Source: Tetmemena sp. SeJ-2015
Taxonomy: Eukaryota; Ciliophora; Spirotrichea; Sporadotrichida; Oxytrichidae
NCBI GenBank assembly: GCA_027382625.1
Contig: JAJKFJ010022584.1
Coordinates: forward strand, 1-64,000
Length of the DNA: 64,000 nucleotides
Direction: 5' to 3'
Below the pieces are notes generated by a model. The model was not told the DNA's origin. It saw only the letters and a list, made by a program, of their open reading frames with translations, and did no database searches. Of the stretch, positions 1 through 12,000 are shown piece by piece; positions within the stretch are counted from its first letter, which is position 1, and each line of letters starts with the position of its first letter. A program made the translations under genes and the position numbers.

Positions 1-3000
1 TTACCCAGAGAGTCGGATTTTCAGCTAGCGATGGTCTAAACTATCCAGCGATTTCAAAGAGACTTTTTGACCCTTGCTGATTACACTTGAATTTAATTTT
101 GACTTCACCCCTGATTCTTACAATATTATGATTTAATTGAGTTTAAATTTCTGTATTAATATAAAATCGGAAATAGATTTATCTGTTTGTGTCTTTTATT
201 TATATGCTTGTATCGGTGGTTTGTATCCTTAAGATTCATCAGATTCAATACAGGTATTTCCACTATGTGCATATGGCTATGGAGGAAAACTGTGCAATTA
301 ATGCTAATACGTAAATGGAGTTCAATACACTAAAGGGTCTGATGACACCTGTTATGCTTGCTCCTCTATGACTTAAAATCTTATTGCAAACAATTATAAA
401 AGAAAAATATTATTGCTATTATTGGCACTTTTCTCGCTCTTAATATTGGATTTGCTTTCTTGTTGTGGATTATAGACTAAATTTTCATTCACTAGATGAT
501 GATATCAAAATAAACTATATAATAAGTCATTACTATTTTTAATCTGGATATCTACAGAATAACTTAGCAGAGATATTTAATACATTTCAAGAATCAATAC
601 ATTCAAAGTTAAATAGAAAATAAAACTAATGCCATAAAATGATCTATCTTAACCTAGAGCAGTTTCATTAAAAAAAAGAAGACTTATCAAATTCATAATG
701 ATTTACATTCTTCAAAGAATAATTAATAATTACTCTTTGATGTATTTCATGACATTTTGCCATTTTTTTAAATAAAAACTTATAATTTACTTTAACATAA
801 GGTCAGAGACAGAGAGTCAAGTAAGTATTGCTTTGAGAATATTCATGAGCTATGTCCAAATTTAAATAGATATTTATTTTCCTCACAGCTGCTAGCTACG
901 ACCTAAACTGGCCAACTCAACTGACACAATTATTTGGACTCTTCTAAAGCTTTGGTAAAATATCAGAGGAGTTCCTCTCAATTGACTGTCTAATCAAATA
1001 GGGACTATAAAAGAATGAGAATTCTCATAGTTACTATTTCTAAGCCATTCTTATATCAGTTCAAAATAAATTAATACATAAAATAAATAGTGAATAAATC
1101 AGAAAGAAAGTGAATTAAAATATAATCTACTTAAAATTTGGATAAATTAATTGCAAGAATTTAAAAATTTTATGATTAACTGATTAAAATTTTTATAAAT
1201 ATCATTTAGAATCAAACAATCTGAAGCTTTTTATATTTATTTAAAAATCTTTTTCTTTTCAATTTTTTTTTTATAAATAAATATCTTAATTAATTTTTTC
1301 CCTTTAATTAATTTATTTGATACCAATTTTCATTGGTATCTTGAATATGTTTATGGTAAATATGTAATAATTATTTTTATTTTTGTATCAGTCGTTCCTA
1401 TTCTTTTTAAATTAATTATTTCCAACATTTTTTATTTTATATTGTTAAAATTTTAATGAAAATGGGCATTGAGTTAAAATAATAAATGAAGAATTATAAA
1501 ATGTTGGCCGTCGAATTTCGAGCAATGCTGCTTAATATGGGGCTTGTTCGATAGCTCCTTAAATTATAAGATGAGGTTGTTCTACTTCCATTATTAAAGG
1601 ATCTATGAAGATATATTGATGTTGTAAACTCTGAACCAAGAAATTATCCAAGCTAAAAAATAATGACGGAGGATAAAGGTTTCTTAAAATATTGTACCTT
1701 ATCGAATTATAATAATTTCAGCCCCAATATTTCATGCTGCCACGGATTTCAAAAAAGATAAATTAATTCTTAGTTTAATTCTCAGCTATAATATTTTTTG
1801 AAGTATCTTGGTTAATTTTATAAATTTTATTAAACTATATATTTTAAATAAGTTAAAAGAATTAATTTTTTTATAATCATAATGTTTCTATTCTATTACT
1901 AAAGGAAAAATTATTTTAAAAATATATTATATATTTAAAATGTTAAATACTGTCTAAAAATGAGTTACTTCTAATTTATTTTTATAATTTAGTGAAGACA
2001 AATCGTTCTATTATTTTTTTAAATTGGAGAAGTAATATATTTTTACTTTTTAAAGTCCCAAAAATTTTTATAATACTAATTGTGTTTTATGGAATCGCGC
2101 TTATATATCAAGAATTGAAATGAATGCTATTTTATTTAATAAATAAGAAGTTTTAACTTTATCTAGGCCAATGAATTTAACTAACTAAGTCTAAAGCTAG
2201 TGAGATAGACTCTAAGCAGCATTTATTTTAATTTTCCTCCTCTTATAGTTTTACAAAGAGATTACTCCAAGTTTATTAAGTCTCCTGTAAATATATCCGG
2301 GAAATTCTATTAAATTATAATAAATAAATTTACCTTTTTTAATCCTCTATATTTAATGTTATATTTATTCTATATTTAATAGCATTTTCAGTTATAATTG
2401 GGTAAAAGTTATTCAAGTTTTCTCATGCAAAACTGAGAAGGTATTTAACAATAACTTTTGTGCTCTCACTCTTCAGTCTGCATCCAACCATTACAAGAAT
2501 AATTTCGAGTCTGTTCTTCTGCATGGAGATAGACGACGGCAGACAGTGGTTGAAGCAAGATTTAGAGATCGAGTGCTGGACTCCTACTCATCTTACTTGG
2601 TGCTTATTTTATTTTGTTTAGGAATCGGATTACCCGCTATCTTGCTATGGATTATTGGCATCCCTTCTATTGGATTCCTGATCCTTCACAGAAATAGAAA
2701 GGACCTTAATAAACCAGAAATATTCGGAAAGTACAAGTACATCCTACAAGGACTCAAGCAAGACTTTTATTGCAATTAAGCTAATAATTGTATTGGATAA
2801 TTTAATTAACTTTATTTCAATTAAATGTATTGATGGATAAATAATAAAAAATATATGCAAATAAATTAGTGCAATAACAGAATAATCTAAAGTTTTATAA
2901 TTTACTTTCTTTTATAGATGAAGTTAGCTTTCTAATTATTGCAATTTGGAAAATTGTTTCCACAACTTTATTTAGCTCTAGATTTAAATTGTTCTCCAAA

Positions 3001-4837
3001 CTATAATTAAATTAAAAAAAATCCATTTTTAATAATTTTTTATTACATTCACAGTTAAATATTTTTTTAAAAAAAATTACAGGGCTCTTAATTTTTTTAA
3101 AGCTGATTTTACTGAGAATTATAACTTCTTATATTTATATTTTGTGATACTACTGGGAATTCATAAACACTTTAAGAAAGGTTCTTCTTGTATCAGTGAA
3201 TGTGTTCCTAAATTTGTACAAACCCATTTTCAAAGCTCAGCTGAGTTTGCTCATCCTTTTTTCTTTTATGCGGCTTTAAAAGCTTTTCTAGCCTTACAAA
3301 AACCCTCTCTTCAATGCTCTAGAACACCGTGAAATCATGGCTCAGATTTCAATATTTTTTGGTGCTTTATTTTTCGTCAGCTCAGAAATTTCTCCTGATT
3401 TGATGCTTGTTGTGTTTGCTGGAATAGTATAATATTTAAGATGTGCTAGATAAGATTATTATTTTTTTAAATAGTGGGCTTTAATTTCTTTTTCATAGTG
3501 CATTTGATTTACTGTGTTGTGCTTCAGTTTAAAAACCTGAAAAAATGGCGGCTATTTGTGATTGTGCTATTTATTCTTGAGAAACTTGCATTGATAGATA
3601 ACAAGTAAACTATTAAAGAAATAGTAGTGAATAAAGATTTCAGCTCATAAGCATCAACTTTCAAAAGCTAGGCTTATAATTAGTCACTCAAAGATAATGG
3701 GAGTCAAATATGAAGTATTAAAATATCACTATATTTAGTTTTGTACACATTTCTCAATATAGATTACCTAAGTTGTGGTTTTTGTCTTTATTAAATTTCA
3801 ATATTTTATGATCCCCTTAGTTGATAAATAAGGCAAGCTCCAGAGTACAGGTAAGATAATCTCAACAGTTATAAACAACAGCGGTGGGAAAGTAAACGAG
3901 AACAATTCTGCATTTACAGATGTTGGTGGACAAAAATCATAATCTTTTTTCAATAACAATAATCAGAGTGGACGAGTCTAATCCAAATTCAATATGGGGG
4001 AAAAGATTAAGATATATACTAGAGATAAAAAGTAAATCGCCAAACTAAAGGCCTCAACAAATTCAGAGTAAGTCAAAAACATAAAGTAATAAAAGCGTAA
4101 TAACAAGGGGAGAATCATTTTAAGTAAAAACAATTAGTAATAATCAGAGAGAGGAGCTATCTCCACCTAAACATATTAAAGATTTAAATAATTAAATTTT
4201 CAAGTAACTTCTAATTATCAAATTATAAGCACTATAAATATAAACCTTTGAGTAAAATTAAATTATTAAATAACAGTTATTGCTTTTTTAATTTCGCTTT
4301 ATGTAATTAAATAGAGCTTAATTAAATCATTTATTCGATTCTAAAATTTAAGAAACTAATTTTGTTGTTGGAGGCTTTGATATTTTTAAATAGAAAGAAT
4401 TATTTTACTATTTTTTCTTCTGAGAGGGGATATAAATATATAATTTTATTTCAGTTTAAAATTCAAAACAAAGAAATGGGAGAATGCAATTTATATTGCG
4501 AAGAAAAATAGTCTACTTATTAATTAGCTACACCTCGATTTAATTGAAATCTTTACACGTTTAGGTGAGTGAAAATTAAAGAAAGAATGATACTTATTCA
4601 TTCTTTGTAAAAAAAAATAATTAAATTAAAAGTCTTAAATTTATACTGATAATCTAATTCGTTGTTTATAATTAAATAACATAGGTTCATAAATATTAAA
4701 ACTAAGAAGACATTTAAATAAACAAAAAGAAGCATGCTCTGAAAGAATTTTAATCATTTTAGAAAGAAGATATTGACAAAGTTATTTATTCTGGTAATAT
4801 CAACACTTATGAATTCCAATTATCCTATTAGTAATGA
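1..4837 (+). CDS. A1: 3' part of a large EGF-like, multi-pass membrane protein (germline copy, IES-interrupted)
   Basis: Partial gene entering from the left edge. With TAA/TAG as Gln, blocks at 206-475, 792-1070, 2077-2767, 3150-3700 and about 3830-4837 join into one frame. In order they give a Cys-rich EGF-like stretch (GYGGKLCNQC), a membrane helix ending FLLWIID, the block SQVSIALRIFMSYVQI, then ASYDLNWP, SEEFLSIDCLIKQG, a loop EIDDGRQW..ECWTPTHLTWC, more helices, YYWEFINTLRKVLLVSVNVF, and a hydrophilic Asn/Lys-rich tail that stops at TGA 4835-4837. This order is that of large ciliate surface proteins with a beta-helix/EGF ectodomain and a GPCR-sized membrane part; function is unknown. A2 is its paralog and aligns block by block while the spacers do not. 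Seven IESs were solved in this part plus one 5-bp candidate. The first ~200 bp could not be assigned. Confidence 0.75.
381..416 (+). other. IES in A1, pointer TTATTGC, 29 bp removed
   Basis: TTATTGC occurs at 381-387 and 410-416. Removing one copy plus the interior joins TQNLIA to IIGTFLALNIGF in frame. A2 carries an IES at the same codon with pointer ATTATTGC (19794-19833), but with a different interior and length. There is no GT..AG. Confidence 0.85.
476..791 (+). other. IES in A1, pointer ACT, 313 bp removed
   Basis: Pointer ACT lies at 476-478 and 789-791. Joining gives FLLWIID-FNIRSETESQVS in frame. A2 has an unrelated 100-bp insert at nearly the same place (19898-20002, pointer AATAA). 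The 3-bp pointer is short, so exact ends are less sure than the joined frame. Confidence 0.7.
860..879 (+). other. Ultrashort IES in A1, pointer ATTT, 16 bp removed
   Basis: ATTT at 860-863 and 876-879 brackets 12 bp. Removing 16 bp joins SYVQI to FLTAASYDLNWP; without removal the conserved block is out of frame. A2 has a 16-bp removal at the same codon (20065-20086), with pointer AAATTT and a different interior. Persistence in both paralogs argues against a sequencing indel. Confidence 0.82.
1072..2076 (+). other. Long IES in A1, pointer TAATAC, 999 bp removed
   Basis: TAATAC lies at 1072-1077 and 2071-2076. Joining continues ILISVQNKL into ILIVFYGIAL in frame. The interior is very AT-rich and shows no coding block. 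A2 has a 607-bp insert at the equivalent place with no visible similarity. Confidence 0.75.
2101..2396 (+). other. IES in A1 absent from A2, pointer TTATA, 291 bp removed
   Basis: A2 reads straight through GIAFIIGQRLFKFS, whereas A1 is split after GIAL. TTATA at 2101-2105 and 2392-2396 marks the ends, and joining gives GIALIIGQKLFKFS. The left end has no GT, so this is not a spliceosomal intron. It is an insertion unique to one paralog. Confidence 0.88.
2604..2615 (+). other. Candidate 5-bp IES or tandem slip in A1
   Basis: TTATTTT occurs at 2604-2610 and again at 2609-2615. Removing 5 bp restores TWCLFCLGIGLPA, which is the sequence A2 has without interruption. It is a perfect overlapping tandem repeat, so a replication slip or assembly indel is equally possible. 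Confidence 0.35.
2768..3149 (+). other. IES in A1, pointer TA, 380 bp removed
   Basis: TA at 2768-2769 and 3148-3149 joins LKQDF to YYWEFINTLRK in frame. A2 has a 142-bp insert at the same codon, also resolvable with TA (21290-21433). Confidence 0.7.
3423..3475 (+). other. IES in A1, pointer AATAGT, 47 bp removed
   Basis: AATAGT at 3423-3428 and 3470-3475; joining gives VVFAGIVGFNFFFIVH. A2 has a 64-bp insert at the same codon with pointer TATA. Confidence 0.85.
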
Positions 4838-5556
4838 TTACAGATCAGTAATCTCAAATAAACATTAACTTTTTAATTTACTAATTATATTTGCAAAAAG
4901 AACAAATTCTAAGTTTAAAATTTAATATTTAAAAACTTTCAAGAGATTTGAATATAAATATAGAGACACTATGAAATATTTATAAACTTAGAGAATATTT
5001 AATTAACAATAATAATTAACAAATGGAAATATATTTATTTAATGTATTAAGATTTCTTCGATAATTAAATAAAAAAAATTAATTTTTTATTAAATAATAT
5101 TTGAGCCAATTTATTTACTATAATTAGAGTATTAAGTTTTAAGACCTTTGAATTTACTCTATGAAATGTTACAATCCTGAAGTTATTTAAATAGAGAAAC
5201 TCTACGAAATTAAATTTAAAAAGAGTAACTCATACTAACTTAAATCTTTCTCCCCAACTCAAAAACTCATATTTAATTATTACTTTGAGATTTTGATTAG
5301 AACTTTTTTTTAGGTTTTTTACATTATCTCTTGATTATGGATATATTCTCAAAGCAATATATCCTATTTAATCAATTTCATATTAAGTTTATTGCAAAAA
5401 AGTTTTTTTCTCTAAATCTAAAGTTTTATGATGAATATACTTGATTTTTCTTCTTTTTTTTATCCTTGATTAAGCTTTAAGTTAAATTTTTAATGGCTTT
5501 AAAAACAAATATGAGCAAATTACCTCAAGTTATAAATAATTTTTATACCTCAATCC

Positions 5557-6330
5557 TTGGTAAATTATCAGAGGAGTTACTCTCCCTAGATTGTTTGATT
5601 AAATAGGGCCTTCAAAATAAATAATTAAAAAGAAACTCATATTAATTTTTGATTCTCAATCGAATATGCTGCAGATCAAGGGGTAAATTTGTGATTTCAA
5701 CTGACACGAAGTTGCAACTCTCCATTTATTTTTTTAACCAATGGACGATTTTAATTAAAATTCCTAGCTATAATATAATAGTTAGAGTTAAAATGAGTCA
5801 ATTTTTATAAACTTCAAAAAAATATTTAAAAGATGAATTACTTCTGAGAGAAGCAAATTAAGATGATCCAGCATAAAATAATTTCTTTCTAAAGTCATGA
5901 CAAGTCATCCCACTTCAACTTAATATAAATATCAATTATATTTTATCTGTAATTGATTTTAAATAATATTCTTTCTAAATAATTTATTAATTAGGTTAAT
6001 TGCAACCTTATCTATTAAGAAACATTTTATTAAAATATTTTTAACACTTTGATTAATGTTTAACTGAATTTTTTTAATAATTTGTCTCAATTAAAAGTTT
6101 GATAAAGAAATTAAAATTTAAAAAGAGGGCTTTTATTTTTATATTCTGGAAGAAATTATTAAATTACTTTTAATTATTGAATAAAGAGGTTCATAAATAT
6201 TAAAACAATTAAGATGTCTCTTAAATTTTAAAATTAAAATGCTTTGAAAGAGTTAAATTTATTTTATAGATTGACAAAGTTGTATACACTGGAAATAATA
6301 ACATTTATGAATATTACATATCGTTTTAGA
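5557..6330 (+). pseudogene. A3: relic fragments of a third A-family copy
   Basis: Two short stretches match A1 at protein level. Positions 5559-5620 give GKLSEELLSLDCLIKQGLQ, matching the DCLIKQG block. Positions 6180-6330 contain LTKLKK-like sequence followed by IDKVVYTGNNNIYEYY, matching the A1 C-terminal tail IDKVIYSGNINTYEFQ at about 4770-4820. The nucleotide similarity around 6180-6320 and 4680-4830 extends over roughly 130 bp. Everything that should lie between these blocks (membrane helices, the YYWEF block) is missing, and the whole span is under 0.8 kb. This fits a decayed partial duplication or a germline-only remnant. It cannot encode a complete protein. Confidence 0.6.
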
Positions 6331-6370
6331 GCTGCGAAATTACGTAAAATAGAATTAAATATAAAATTAA

Positions 6371-6559
6371 TTCAGGGAGTGGAAGTTTTCGTTGAATGCC
6401 ATTAGATTCAGCAAACAATTTGAGAGCATGATACCCTTGCAACTATTATGTGAGAGAGATCAACTAAGAATCAGAAGCGACTCAAAGTGGCTTAATGTTT
6501 TTGTATTTAAATTGAGTGCATTGATAATATCTCACAGCAGTGATGTGCTATTGGAATGA
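6371..6559 (+). other. Unassigned open stretch, possible coding block
   Basis: Under the ciliate code this frame is open for about 60 codons to TGA 6557-6559 and includes FSLNAIRFSKQFESMIPLQL and NVFVFKLSALIISHSSDVLL. Its composition is less AT-rich than its flanks. No homologous block was recognised and no start or partner segment was found. It may be one segment of an unknown gene or chance. Confidence 0.25.
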
Positions 6560-9099
6560 TAAAAGACAAAATCTAATTAAATTTTGACTGGGATTCGATC
6601 AAGTTTCAAAAATATAATCGTTTGAGTTATTTCAACTTGCTAAGAAGTGGCTAATTTTTCATTTATTATTTTAAAATTCGTTTTTAATTTAATTTCCAAT
6701 TTTAATAATGAAGAGGCTAATAAATTAAAATAACAGTAAATATAAATATTTCAATTACACTTAATGCATGATGAAAGATTGATATTTAACATTTGAAAAT
6801 ATTTATCATATATATCTGAGTTTATATTTTTATATCCTCAAATTATATAGAGGAAAATTATTATAACAACATAGAAATAAATAAATAATTTTTAAGTTTA
6901 TTTCTTATCTAAATTTAAATGCAGAATTAAATACTTTGATTTATGATAAGTTTAAAACCTCTTAAATTATTCTTTATTTGCATTAATTTATTTAGGAGAA
7001 TTAAAAAATAAATTATCGCTGGTTATTAAGTAGAAGATTTAGTTTCTATTTTCAATATTAGTTAAGCAATAATAATTAGGATTTCTACTTAATAAATAAT
7101 CTACTCAGCAAAGCTAGTAAAAATAAATTTATTTCAATTCTGAAAATTTCAGCTATAATTAATCTGCTGATTAAATTATGACCACGAAATGAGTTTAAAT
7201 CTCTATCTTCCATATAAGACTCTAAGAGATTTAATAGGATTTAGATTTAATTTAAATTTCTCAAATTTAGGCGTTATTCCAATCCAAATACTCTAATGAT
7301 ACATAATAATAAATTTATGCTCTTATATGTATTTTGTTACTTTATATGTCCTAAATTTATTATACGTTCAGCCCCGATTTTTCACTACTGGCTAGGAAGC
7401 CAGCTGTCCAGTAAGTAGCCACTGTTTTTAGTCTTTTTACTGAACTTTAGAGAAGCTGCTTCAAATCCATCCATGATTGGCATGTTGCAGTCCATAAATA
7501 ACCCTACAATTGTGGGATTTAATAAAGTAAAATTACCTTTTTTTGACATTTTTCTAGCAATACTCTGTTAAAAAGGGGCGCTTACAGTACCAAGTTTTAA
7601 CCCAGATGGCAACTGCTTCGTCCTCGTTCGTCCATGTCTTACAGAAGGAGACTGAAAAGTTTTTGAAAATCGGGGCTGAACGGATAATAGTTTAAATGAT
7701 GAGAGTAACTGATAAATATAAAAATGCTTATTGCATTTATTCACTTGACTACCACTTATTTGAGAGATAAAATCCACTTGCTGAAAACTTTTTAATAAGA
7801 GTTAAAATAAATTTAAATTAATAAATAAAAAGTTATAATATACTCGGGATGCTTTTAAAATAACCTAGCCAATACTACTCTAAGACGTTCATTTCTTTCT
7901 CCCTCTTAATAGCTATATTTGCTCACCTACTTTGGCTTGAGGAAATACAATGCCAAGAACTAAAAGTCAAAAATAACTTTTATCAAGCAAAGAATTATTT
8001 CAATTTCACAAGAAATTTATTCAAATTCTTACTATGATAGCTGATTTTTGAATTTAATTTCTAATGCTTCATTCTGGCTCTCATTTAAGCAGATTTACAA
8101 TTTACGTAATCGAAGATAGAGAAGAGAAATTGGAGATAGCTCTCTTCTCTTGAATGAGATAATTGCAAGCTAAGGTTATATGAAACTAAATAAATAATAT
8201 TATTCTTTAACAAATTGAGTAATTTCGTTGTCTTTCATTTAAATTTTTATAATAAAATATAAAAGTTGCATTGAGTTAGCAAGCTACTTGCTCAAGTATA
8301 AATTTTTAAAAGTAATTTAAGGTGAAACAAAAATGAAATAAATTAATGTAGCTAATATAATTCTTTGTTATCTATAAGAGCATCTTGATTAAAAAAATAT
8401 TCGTAAAATGAACTCTTCTAATATGCAATTTTTTTTAATTATGATTAATACCCCTTAAAGTACATAATTCTACGACTTAATGTCACAATCCTGTCTAGGT
8501 ATGTAATTCTTAGGAAAAAATACACAATAAAATAAAAAAACTATTCCAAAATTTTAAACTTAATTTTAGACTGTCAAGACTATGAATTCTTAAAATAAAT
8601 TAAAAATACGCACTAATTATCTAGATTATTAATTATGAATTAAATAACTCTTTTAAATAATTGTTGAATTTTTATAAATAATAATTTAAAAATATATCTG
8701 AGCTTAATAAGGAAATTTATTTAAAGATATAATTTTAATATGGATGTCAAACTTGCTAAAGTAAAGGTTAATGTGCCACATGCGCGAACTAAAATATGAT
8801 TCTAACTAACAACAACTAATGCTCTTTTTGCCAAATTAATCTTAAATTAAAAATATAAGTTTTATAATTATTTTATAAAACGATTCAACTTTGTGAAGTA
8901 AAATTCATTAAAATACTACCAAATATTTAAATATCTTATGTAAATTACTGAGTTTAAGAGTAATGCGACCGGATTGTGTCAAAGTGAAATAAATGATAAT
9001 TTTATTTTTAAAGTAAGATAATGGTGTCCTTAAATCTAATTAGCGTGCTAAAGTTAGGATTTTATTTTATTGTCTTGGTGAAGGAAAGGATCAGAGAAT
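6560..9099. other. Mostly gene-free AT-rich stretch
   Basis: Apart from the inverted-repeat element at 7358-7689, no conserved block, RNA gene or convincing open frame was seen. Short open frames here are AT-rich chance frames. It separates the A1/A3 region from the A2 start. Confidence 0.5.
7358..7689. mobile_element. MITE-1 (332 bp) with GTTCAGCCCC terminal inverted repeats
   Basis: Left end TATTATACGTTCAGCCCC; right end is its reverse complement with one or two changes (..GGGGCTGAACGGATAATA). The interior has no coding capacity. Its left part (CACTACTGGCTAGGA, CTTTAGAGAAG) and right part (CTTCGTCCTC.TTCGTCCA) recur in MITE-2 and MITE-3. Target duplication is unclear because the ends are TA-rich; TA or TTAT is possible. 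This is a non-autonomous DNA-transposon type; no transposase source is in the window. Confidence 0.85.
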
Positions 9100-12000
9100 A
9101 TGTTATTCTCAAAACAGATGTTTGTTGTGAATCATTTTTCTTTCTTTGATTGGAATTTTATAATTTTTTGTGCTTAAATTCAGATCAGTATCTTGACTTG
9201 CAAACACTGACATGCATTGATTCCTGCAAAGATGGAACTGTCCCCATCCAAGTTAATAAAACTGTCGATAAATGAATAGATTTATTTAAGTTGCTTTTCA
9301 TCCTATGGCCCAAAGTGGATTTAGATATTGTAGAGGTAAATTTATTGAGATTAAACATCTTCTAGAGTCTTAAAAAGCATTTTTTAAACAAAGATATTTA
9401 TAATATAGACTCATGAATTTAAAAAAAATATCACATTGTTTGAGTGATTTATTCTAAATATTATTTGAATAGTCTTCGATATTTGTAGATGGTAGTTCAA
9501 CTGCGGAACTAGAGTTAGGCACCTTCGATATTCATAAAGTAAGAGAATTTTTGAAATTTATTTTCTTTTAATTTTTATTGAGAAAGGAACTAATAAGACA
9601 AAATTTGGTTAATTTATTTCAATTGTTTTTTGCTTGAATCAAATTTAAAATTAATTTATTATGAAACTTTTTGTTAGAAACTTTAGATATTTTATGAATA
9701 ATCCATACAAATCTGTGAATCCTGCATTTTCTGAAATATTTCAATAATCCTTATAAAAATTAAGTTAGTTTTATTTCGAAATAAATGTATAGAAGGCTAA
9801 TTTATATTATATTAAACATTTATAATCCTTAGTTAAGCTAAGTAAACATGAGTATACTATTAAGAGCAAATACTATAACAACAAATTAATTAAAAAATAA
9901 TGTTTTTACTCTTAAAAATGAATTCTCATTTAGTATATATATTCGTAATCATTTCGTTTTTTGGGTTTTAAAAGTTATTTAAAAATTTGGCTTTATACCA
10001 CGAAATAGAGAATAAGGACTTTGGAAAAAAACTCAAATTACTGAAGCTTACAAATTTTAAAAGAAAGATATAAAAAGAAAGTCAAAAATTACTACAACAT
10101 GATTTTTCAAACACAAAGAATCAAAATATGATTTATAATGAATTACTTTCAATCTAGTCTTGAGCCACTAATCTTCTTTAAAATCTTCATATATTTTCCC
10201 CAATCATTCAAATTATTTAATTTATAAAATTGGAAAATTTTAAAATACCTTTATAATGAGTCATCGTTTCTTAATCTGATTTTTGTCTCCCTCAACTACT
10301 TATTAAATCCCGTGTTATATTATCTGTTCAGACCAGATTTTCACTACTGGCTAGGAGCTTTCCCAGTAAATAGTTACTATTTTTGGTCTTTTACTGAACT
10401 TTAGAGAAGTAGCTTCAAATCCATCCATACTTAGCATGTTGCAAGAAAGTTTCCTATAATTTTGGGATTTAATAAAGTAAAATTGCCTTTTTTTGAAATT
10501 TTTCTAGCAATACTCGGCCGACAAGTAGCGCTTACAGTACCAAGTTTTAACCCAAATGGCAAGTGCTTCGTCCTCATTCGTCCAGGCAACACAGAAGCCA
10601 ACTGAAAATTTTTTGAAAAATCGGGGCTGAACGGATAATATATTTAAAATTGAATACAGTGAACTATTTAGATACTCTGTAGAACTAAGTGATAATTCTA
10701 AACTAAATAAATCTCACCATCAATTTAATTTATTTATCCATCAGGTAGGTAAAAATAAGAATGACTCAAAAGCTTTATAATTTATGCTACCATGAACTAT
10801 CTATTCTATTATTGCCAGCAGGGATCAATAAATTTACCTCTTCTATAGCTAATATGGCCAGGATGACACTAAACCCATCAGAGATCAGAGAGCCGTGTTA
10901 TTATAATTCATAATAAATGTATCATTAAGCATAATGGAAGTTATAAATTATTTTTAAATGAAAAAACAATCATCTCCTTAACATATAGAACAGTTTATAT
11001 AAATCTTTTTAAGGATATTGATTGGATTAAAAACATAATAACTTTAAAAATAAACAGAGAAGAAATTAATTTAATTTAAATTTTTAACTGTTATTCATCA
11101 GACCTGATAAAGCAGCTATAAATAAGTTCGTTTAAATATTTTATTTTTAAGTAGTTTACTTCCCCTTATATAAGAACTCATACAAAATTTCTACTAACAA
11201 TAGATGGTATACAAAACAGCAGCAGAATTAGTTCTGGTGTTATCACTTCTCTTAAATTTTAATTAGAATTTAACAAGTTAAAATAATAAGAAATTTAAGA
11301 TAGTTTTAAGTTAAATATAAAAGCCTGAGTAAACATTTTTTGAAAATTATTTATACTGTTGAAAATAATAATTTTATTTTATGATATTCATAAATTAATT
11401 TGAAGTCTTGAACTAAGAATGATTAAATTCTAAGGTGAAATAGCAATATTCCGTAGCTCGGTAACCTTCGTTACTGCTTAAATAGAAAGATAAATTAATC
11501 CTTAATATTTTTTGTTCTCAATCATCATGATAATTTTATTTAATACAATTTTATAGGTGGGGCCTTTCCTCGACAGTAAAATGTTATAATGAATAAAGGT
11601 AAGAAAAAATATCTTTATAGGATAATTTTAGCTCATAAATCTGATTTTTCCCAGTTAAAGAGGCTTGTTCGAATTTCTAATGCTTCCTATTTTAATCCTA
11701 ATTAAGCAAGTTATAGGTCAGCTACACCTAAATAAAATCTATATTTTAAGCTAATTTTTCGCTATTGTAAAACAAACTTAAAGTGCAATTTTTAAATAGT
11801 AAAGTCTTTTTTAACACATATCATACTTAAACTCACCTATGAAATTTAGTTGAAAAAAATTGCAGCATTAACCTCTTAATCATGATGAATTAAATTTTTG
11901 TTATATCAAAATGCAGTAATAAATTGCACTTTAAGCTTGTTTTACAATAGCGAAAAATTAACTTAAAATTATGATTCAAATTTGAAGCCTTAGAAGTTCG

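Noticed and set aside
803..830. Apparent 1-bp deletion in A1 relative to A2 at the start of the SQVSIALRI block
   Set aside because: Correct alignment shows both copies open: NIRSETESQ in A1 and NIKSDIESQ in A2.
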